Shown in pieces: positions 57,331-64,000 of a stretch of DNA of 64,000 bases. The notes under the pieces were generated by a model that saw nothing but the letters and a program-made list of their open reading frames with translations, did not search any database and was not told where the DNA came from. Source of the stretch: Coenobita brevimanus (taxonomy: Eukaryota > Arthropoda > Malacostraca > Decapoda > Coenobitidae); contig CM064653.1 of assembly GCA_032717465.1 (NCBI GenBank), positions 41,405,993 through 41,469,992 on the forward strand, written 5' to 3'. Within the stretch, counting starts at the first letter, position 1, and every line of letters begins with the position of its first letter. A program made the position numbers and the translations under genes.

Positions 57331-58189
57331 AGGAGAAGAGGGAAAGAGGAAAAAGGGAATCTATGTGAAGGGAAACAGGAGGGGGAAGAGAGGAAAGAAG
57401 GGTGGAATGAGGAATGATGCGAGGAGTAGGGGGAAAGGGGGGAGAAATTAGGGAAGAGAAAGACTGAGGGGTGGCAGGATAGGGATGGGGGAAGAGGAGA
57501 TGATGGGGGAAAAGGGGGAAAGATGAGATGAAAGATGAGAGGGATGAGGGGAGAAACGAAACAAAAAGGGGGAAAGGAGACATGTGGAGGAAGAGTGGAG
57601 GAAAGAAGGGAGGGAAGAGGGGTATGATAAGAGGAAGGGAACGAGGAGAGGGAGGAAGGGTATGCGGAGAGAGGGGAGAGAATGAAGGGAAGTGAAGAAG
57701 GATGAGAGGAAAGAGAAGAGGGACCAGGGGAAAGAGGAATGGGACGAGGGAATAATGAAGTGAGGGATAAAAGGAAGAGATGATATACCAGTGAAAGAGC
57801 GCTAAAAATCAGAAGATAAAGGGTATAGGAATAACAAAAACGAGAAGAAATGAGCAATAACAATCTAAGGCCTCTATGACTTAATTTTGGGCGAAAAAAA
57901 TCAATGGCTTTAGTTGGAGTGAAATACTAGGGGTGTCCTGACCGCAAGAGAGAATGGTAGGCGTCTCTGGCTCCTATGACTCACTCAGCTGGCGTTTGTT
58001 AGAAATAAAATACATAAGACACAACCGCAAGAAAGTGAAAGAGCTGGGACGGTAGACCAGGAGCTCATAAGGCAGATGAGACTAGGAAGGCAAGAAAGTA
58101 CATCAGGATACACGAAGCAACTTTCACAAGACTTTCTCCGTCCCTTCGCATTTGTCCTCCAAAACTCACTCCAGGCATGCTTTTAAATC
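57331..58189. repeat. Purine-rich DNA then intergenic
   Basis: GGGGAAGAGAGG words fill 57331-57790; ordinary sequence follows to 58189 with no gene recognised. Confidence 0.55.
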
Positions 58190-58560
58190 CCCCACTTCCA
58201 TGACGCATGTATATTGTATTCTTGCTGTTACTAGACGGCATTTTTCAGGTTAGGAGAGCGAGCGCAAAAGGAAAAAAAAAAAAAATTAAGTTATATCCAT
58301 TCTCTCACGTTCGATAAAATGCTCAATTAACTCATCTGGAGGTAGCAAAAAATATCATGGTACTGAAAAAATGGGAGAAATGGAATTCCCCCGAGCTAAG
58401 CCCTGTATTGGACTATATAGCCCCGCTAGGGTTACAGGAGGGAGCTACCCCTCCCGGCACGGCAGCCCGGGCGAGGCTCGAACTTGCAATCCCCCGATCG
58501 CAAGTCCAGCGCGCTACCACTGTGCTACCGCGCCCCCATCATGGCACTGAAGGGGTTGAA
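58190..58560. mobile_element. Foldback element interrupted by a SINE
   Basis: The left arm (about 58190-58255) reads CTTCCATGACGC, GTATTCTTGCTGTTACTAGA and CGGCATTTTTCAGGTTAGGA. The right arm (about 58314-58367), read on the minus strand, gives TTCAGTACCATGAT, TTTTTTGCTACCTCCAGATG, then ATTTTATCG. Its terminus, CTGAAGGGGTT, has been displaced to 58548-58558 by the SINE at 58368-58537. Removing the SINE restores a continuous TATCATGGYACTGAAGGGGT end, as in other copies. Confidence 0.65.
58368..58537 (-). mobile_element. tRNA-derived SINE with 14-bp TSD
   Basis: The minus-strand head (from 58537) is GGGGGCGCGGTAGCACAGTG then GTAGCGCGCTGG, a strong A box. About 40 bases later comes GCAAGTTCGAGCCTCGCC, a strong B box and T arm. 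The acceptor stem does not pair well and a 95-bp non-tRNA body follows, so this is a SINE and not a tRNA gene. The flanks carry ATCATGGTACTGAA (58354-58367) and ATCATGGCACTGAA (58538-58551), a 14-bp target duplication with one difference. Confidence 0.8.
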
Positions 58561-60600
58561 GAATACTCTCTCACCCCACTTATACTGTGATGTAATAGCT
58601 ATCTACTTCGTACAATTTGTCCTTATATACATGGCGACAATGCATAACACCGTCACGTCCGGCCCATTAAAATATTTTCTATTACATAACCATAACAATA
58701 ACTATGGTACCTGTGCCAAACATCATCAGAATATACGTGGATTGACAGGTGACAGTAACCATGGCACTCTCAATGGCCTATATTCTCTACGCCAGCTAAA
58801 CCCTTCCCGTCAGGTGCTCTATTTCAGTGCCCCATCTCTATACATAGTGGCGTCTCAGGCCGTACCCTCAGCCTTCACTCACCGCGGCCAAATATAAGCA
58901 ACATATCACCTGCCTCCCCCCCTCACATGATCTCCCCCTCCCTTCTTCCATCCCCCCAACCACCTGCCTCCCCCGTTTACCTGTTCCTCTTCCTTCCTTA
59001 CCCATCCTACCTTCGTCCCCCCACCCCCTACTCCCGCCAGGTCTGTCCACACCTTCCTCGCCTGGCCTCACCTCCACCGCCACCTGTCTTCACTTACTTC
59101 ACCGGGCCTGATCGGATGCTTATGTTCCCTCGCTTGGCTCGCTACACCTTACCTGTCCTCTCCTTACCACACCTGGGGTCGTATTCTCGTCAACTTAGGA
59201 GGCTCCCTACCACCTCTTCCTTACTAGTCTATTTCTGTGTACAGCACGATGTTGAGTTTAGTCCTAGGACTGAAACTCAGACTATTACATTCAGCTGAGG
59301 AAAGACTCCTCGGAGCGATCGGATAATTATTATCTTGTCTCATGACTAAGCTGTCTATAATGATATCGACAGATATGAAAAATACACGAAAAAATACGGA
59401 GATGAAATATGCAAAATCCTGATATCAAGAGATATGAATATTATACGAAAAAATATACGAGAAAATACTAAGATGAAAAATGCAAAGTATGTTGTTAAGA
59501 ATGCGTATTACCCAGCCATTCGAGCTCACATGGATACGGTCTATGGCCTCACCTGCCTCCTTTCTCATAACCTGACCACCCACTGAATCCACTCGTTGCA
59601 CCTGCCTCTCTTACCCAAGGCGCACTCTTCCATAACAAACCTGATCTCATCCACCTTTACCTATCCTCCATAACCATACCTGACCTCACCTGCTTCTATA
59701 CTTCACATGACCACCCACAGAATCCACTCGTTGCACCTGAGCTTCCTTAGTGTCCTTACCCCCAAAACCCTCTTCCATTACGTTCAGGATCTCATCCAAA
59801 TTTATATTCTACCTATCCTCTAAATCCTTACCTATATTATCCCTACCTCGCCCGCCTCCCTTTACTTAATCAGACCATTAACTGCATCTACTCCTTGCAC
59901 CTGCCTCACAAAGCTGCCCCCTTCCATATCACATCTGATCTCATCCACCTTCATATCTTACCTGTCTTGCACATCCTTACTTGGCCTTTACCTGGCTCCT
60001 TTTACTTCTCCTGACGACCCACACAATCCACTCGTTGCACCTGAGCTTCTTTAATGTCCTTACCCAAGCTACCATCTTCCCTAACATACCTGATCACATC
60101 ATCTATATACTTTCTTCTATCCTCCCCTACTCCACTTACCTATCTACATACCACATCCTTACCTCTCCAGCGCCATCTACGTACCTACCCTTTGCCCTAC
60201 AGAAGAAACAGCTTACATCACCAACTAATAAACTTTAATTGCATCATGGCCTAATATACGCCAAGTACATCACTAACTAATATATATCAACCAGTCGTGG
60301 TTTAATAAGTCTCGAATCTCTACTGCCGTATCTCGAGACACTAATTTACAATACATATCAATCATTTACCTCCACTCTATCCCTCAGTATCAAGACGAAT
60401 TTACAGCTTACTCTCGTTAATACTTCGAGATTTTACTTAAGTTCAGGGAGACCTCTCGTGGTGAAGTGTACAGTCTTCACTACACAAGACTTCTGAATTC
60501 TCAAAGCATCCTAGCCAATAAAAAAAAAAAAATGCTTTAATTGGAAACAGATGCGGTAGCTCACCCCGATGAAGACGAAAACGAAGACGATGACGACAAC
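58561..60600. other. Intergenic; degenerate ACCTGCCTC repeats
   Basis: 58870-59100 is C-rich. 59520-60060 carries three or four diverged copies of an approximately 165-bp unit with ATCCACTCGTTGCACCTG, TCCTTACCC, CTGATCTCATCCACCTT and CCTACCTATCC-like words (near 59588, 59720, 59885, 60018). No gene was recognised; a frame at 58927-59298 is Pro/Leu-rich composition. Confidence 0.5.

Positions 60601-60664
<64 letters not shown>
60601..60664. repeat. (GAT)n array
   Basis: A perfect 64-bp trinucleotide array preceded by imperfect GACGA/GAAGAC units. Confidence 0.95.
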
Positions 60665-60665
<1 letters not shown>

Positions 60666-60885
60666 CGACTACAATTTTGCAAGCATGGGGTAACGTCACA
60701 AAAGCACCCATTTACACTAAAATGAAACGAACAGCGTATGTAGTGGTGGGTGTGAAGAACTTGCTGGCATTTAGCTGTTCACGTACTCAACCAAGCAGCG
60801 GCATCATTATTACTGAGGCGGCCAAGTGAACGCGTGGCATTTAAAGGTGCTGTTATTGCCGAACGCACACCTGGTACGGAATACA
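60665..60885. other. Intergenic, nothing recognised
   Basis: Short spacer of ordinary composition between two simple-repeat blocks. Confidence 0.5.
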
Positions 60886-61448
60886 AAAAAACAGTACAAC
60901 ACAGCACAGCACGGCAGAGCATAACACAGTACAGCTGAACACAACACAACAAACACAGCAATCACAACACGGCACAGCACAACACAGCACACCACAGAAC
61001 ATACAACACAGCACACCACAAAACATACAACACAGCACACCACACCACAAAGAACACAACACTTCACAGCACTGCATAGCACACGTTGCTTTGTTATCCT
61101 TATTTTCAACACACTGAATTAGATATCACAGTCATATTCTTCTGAAACAAACAGCCTCTAAAGGGCCATTAAGACTGTTGCTGTTTGCTTTCCTTTGTAC
61201 TCCTTGTACTCTACACAACCGAGCACAGTATAATACAACACAATAACACACCACAATACATCACAACACGGCTCAGTGTAACGCAACAAAGCATTCACAG
61301 GACAACACAACACAACACATGACAAAACTCAATTCAATACAACACAGCACAAAAAACACAAAATACAACGAAGGACAATATAACACAGCATAGCACGATA
61401 CAACAAAGCACAACTCAATATAACAGAGTACAACACAACACAACACCT
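60886..61448. repeat. Imperfect (ACAGC)/(ACAAC) pentanucleotide arrays
   Basis: Two blocks, about 60886-61082 and 61213-61448, consist of ACAGC, ACAAC and ACACA pentamers with some decamer periodicity, for example ACACAGCACACCACAAAACAT repeated near 60990 and 61025. The spacer between them is ordinary sequence. Confidence 0.85.
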
Positions 61449-63189
61449 CTGATGAACTCCAGGCCGGGGTATTAAATGAGATAACCATTATGCAAATTGC
61501 CTTCTCAACCTTCACTAATTTAACCCTTTCAGTTCGTGGACGATTTATCCTTTACTTTTAATATCATGCCGTCACTTATACAGCATTCTCGTTGCTGTCA
61601 AACTAATTATAACTTCAAAGCAACCTCTTGTTCTGACGGCTTAGAATATTCTCCAGTAACACTTTCTGCACTGACACGCTTATTATCACCATATATTCTT
61701 ACCCTCCAATCAGTTGTTATGCTCACGATCGGAGGACAGACCAAAGTGTATGGTTATATAACATGGTAATATAGGCTACAGAGAATGGACATGTTCTGGG
61801 CAATAAAATGTGAATCTATAACTAAGTTTAAAGGTGTGAGGTGGCGTGGCGGGCCAAGCTGACGATGAATGGATATGGTAAGCAAGTATAAAAGACACGG
61901 TAAAAGAAAAAAGTAACGTAATACAGAACTTGCAATCACGTTTAGTAAAGTATGTCTCGGAAAAAAATTTACTACCTGTACATACCTTCAGTAATGTGTG
62001 AGACAGCAAGGTACGGAGGTTAAAAGCATAAGGCAAATTGACACAAGAGCGATATGGATGGATTAAGAAAATATGGAGACGCACATGACACGAGTCGCTC
62101 CCCTTCTTTAACTTCCCTATCGACGGAATGACCCGGTATTCTTCTAGGCAGCACGGGGGGCTTCGTAGCACCTTTTCCTTGGCGACTCATTTTGCATAAT
62201 TACACTTTCAACATTCTCTTGTATTTTAATTACACCGTTTTAACATCGACACAGCATTTAAAAAAAAAATACCCTCAGATATCCGTGACGGGCATCAATG
62301 AATGAATAAATAAATAAGTGTGGACGGTGTGTTGTGTGTGGGGTGGTGGCAAGATAGTGAAGGCTGAAGTGACGTGTGTATGACGGTGTGGCTCATTTCA
62401 CTACGCACACTGTCAATAGTTGCCCTGTTATTGTGATCACCTGTTTCTGGATTCTAAAAATGTCTGTGGGAAGTAATGATGATATGATGATGATGATGAT
62501 GATGGAGAGGAGGAGACGGATGATAACACCACCAATGATAAAAATGCAAATGAAATTACTGTTACTACTCCCAGACTCGTGTACTCTATTAAGTAAGGCC
62601 GTGTGGTACTAATGGGGGTTAAAGGTGCAACACTGGAACTCACATCTGGCAAATACCACCGCGCCGCTGATAAAGTACCACACCGGGTATTAAATGATAT
62701 CATCACGTAAATTACAGACTCAACTCCAACACATTTATCATTTATAGTAGCCTATTTAATTTTACTCGTAGTGTAGCTGACAATAATACCGTTCCAATCT
62801 TTAGTCGAACAAACATGAAAACTCTATCATAATTTTTTGAAAATTTTGTTGGGCTCTGACGACCATAATACCGGCTTTCAAAAATCACTATTTAACCTTT
62901 CGCTATATATTGTCAGGAAGTGCATCAATATTTATGTCTGCAACTACATATTACACTGCTTTTTTTATCTTGTCACCCACAGAGAGGCCAGCAGCAAGGT
63001 AACCTTGTGATGATCTATGAGTGGGCATGAGTAACATGTATTAGAATATTACCTTCCAAACACAAATTAAGCTGAAATAAAATGTATAACTAATAAATCA
63101 AGATGCCAGGAAAAAAAATCACAGTACCATAACGGCAGTACTGTAACCTTGAAACATCGGATGACGACTTAGCCTATCTATTTTACTCT
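61449..63189. other. Intergenic, nothing recognised
   Basis: Ordinary sequence with a (GAT)n tract near 62479-62501. AACCCTTTCAGTTCGTGGACGATTT at about 61520 resembles a decayed foldback-family end. No gene was recognised. Confidence 0.5.
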
Positions 63190-63510
63190 GCGCCAACAAG
63201 GTGCTTACATGTGGTTGTGCTGTGTATCCTGGTTAAAGCTAAGCAGCTACGGCGTCCACCCAGGAGTCAAACTCCTCATACATCCCTGCAACTCGCCGTG
63301 GGGAAGGACACTATTTAGTTCGACCCTGGCGGGAAGCTGCCCACCACAGGGGGTCCCAGTTCCCTGCATGATGTATGTAGGGTACTGTACCTGTGGTACG
63401 GCCCCACAGAGGCAGTTGTTTGCCTATGGTCAACAGATCTGTTTGGCCAGAAAGACTGAGGTTAAACAACAAAAACAACTCGCTACTGGGAAAGCTCCTG
63501 AGGGCTGAGG
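63190..63510 (+). repeat. Probable interspersed repeat with a 99-codon frame
   Basis: A GC-balanced block unlike its AT-rich flanks, open for 99 codons from 63209 to 63508 (Trp/Cys/Pro-rich, LAGSCPPQGVPVPCM in the middle). The words AGCTAAGCAGC and GTTCGACCC recall RNA-gene-derived repeats, but no proper pol III boxes are spaced correctly. It could be an interspersed repeat or an exon. I do not recognise the product. Confidence 0.3.
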
Positions 63511-63876
63511 ATTAATCCAGTAAAGGTGAAGTAGGTATTACGTAGCCCGGTAGCACATAATAAAATGTAGAAAATCACAATAACAAGCCAGGGACGACCA
63601 CCTAATGAAGGATAAACTAACGCAGTGTAATCCCACTAACCCCAAAATATTCTTCCTGGCATAAAAAGCAAATAATCACACTAACAAACCGCAAAAGACA
63701 TCATCCTTGGACCACACGACTCTAGATGACTAAGGCTGATAACACACGTACACATGTTGTTACGTCATCTCAACATCACTCACCTCTTCAATACTTTTGC
63801 GGACAATGAAGGCACTTTCCAACACCGACGATTTTAATTCTGGCAAAAATCCTAAGCAGGTATGGATTAAAGACTC

Positions 63877-63880
<4 letters not shown>
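63511..63880. other. Intergenic, nothing recognised
   Basis: AT-rich sequence with no repeat or gene recognised. Confidence 0.5.

Positions 63881-63952
<72 letters not shown>
63881..63952. repeat. (AT)n array
   Basis: A roughly 70-bp AT array near the right edge. The remaining 48 bp show nothing recognisable. Confidence 0.95.
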
Positions 63953-63954
<2 letters not shown>

Positions 63955-64000
63955 CATGAAACGCCTGACAGTAACTTGTGTCTTGTGGGGACAGCTCAAT

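Noticed and set aside
56100..57368. A 422-codon plus-strand frame, Ser/Pro/Leu/Phe-rich
   Set aside because: It runs through the 71/43-bp minisatellite and polypyrimidine DNA, where stops are rare. There is no domain, and all three frames look alike.
58464..58537. A functional tRNA gene on the minus strand
   Set aside because: Good A and B boxes, but the acceptor stem does not pair, the anticodon arm is irregular, and a SINE body with a target duplication follows.
63225..63260. A 5S rRNA-derived element (AGCTAAGCAGC word)
   Set aside because: Only about 11 bases match a conserved 5S word. No other 5S boxes are present at the right spacing.

Overview
The window reads as non-coding, repeat-dominated eukaryotic DNA. 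The most likely source is an arthropod, and a decapod crustacean such as a crab fits best. That assignment is an inference from very dense and long GT/CA, GA/CT and AT microsatellites, a CR1-type LINE, several tRNA-derived SINEs, a hAT-type MITE and a mariner-like terminus. No bacterial or viral organisation is visible, and no host gene can be called with confidence.

The only clear protein-coding feature is a 5'-truncated CR1-clade LINE on the minus strand (14228-16873). Its uninterrupted 778-codon frame runs from the end of the endonuclease domain through the whole reverse transcriptase. It carries an 8-bp-repeat 3' tail and is flanked by an 11-bp target-site duplication. It sits inside a degenerate tandem array that resumes on its far side.

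Other mobile DNA: a 414-bp non-autonomous hAT element (44215-44628) with CAG...CTG inverted repeats, an 8-bp target duplication and an 'empty' paralogous site next door; tRNA-derived SINEs at about 2173, 21853-22296, 41168-41457 and 58368-58537; a pair of related 107-bp repeats (7685, 22589); a mariner-like inverted-repeat end (24245); and a dispersed inverted-repeat family with the core AATAAAATCGTCTGG, seen about a dozen times on both strands. One copy of that family is tandemised at about 170 bp (37318-37800), and another is interrupted by a SINE.

Layout: 1-3700 microsatellites plus direct repeats; 3800-6700, 8600-13700 and 16874-20690 mostly purine/G-rich degenerate tandem DNA, with a 635-bp TG array at 18760-19394; 20690-25350 mixed sequence with SINEs; 25350-28900 purine-rich minisatellites; 29000-30300 pyrimidine-rich; 31100-33100 GACA-type and duplicated DNA; 33100-36600 purine-rich; 36600-45500 mixed, with transposable elements and ATC clusters; 45500-51060 purine-rich; 52680-57265 strongly pyrimidine-rich, switching sharply to purine-rich at 57265-57330; 57880-64000 mixed. 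Long open frames in these tracts (poly-TH, poly-VC, Ser/Pro/Leu-rich) are by-products of composition. One short GC-rich frame (52580) and one repeat-like frame (63209) are listed as weak candidates only.
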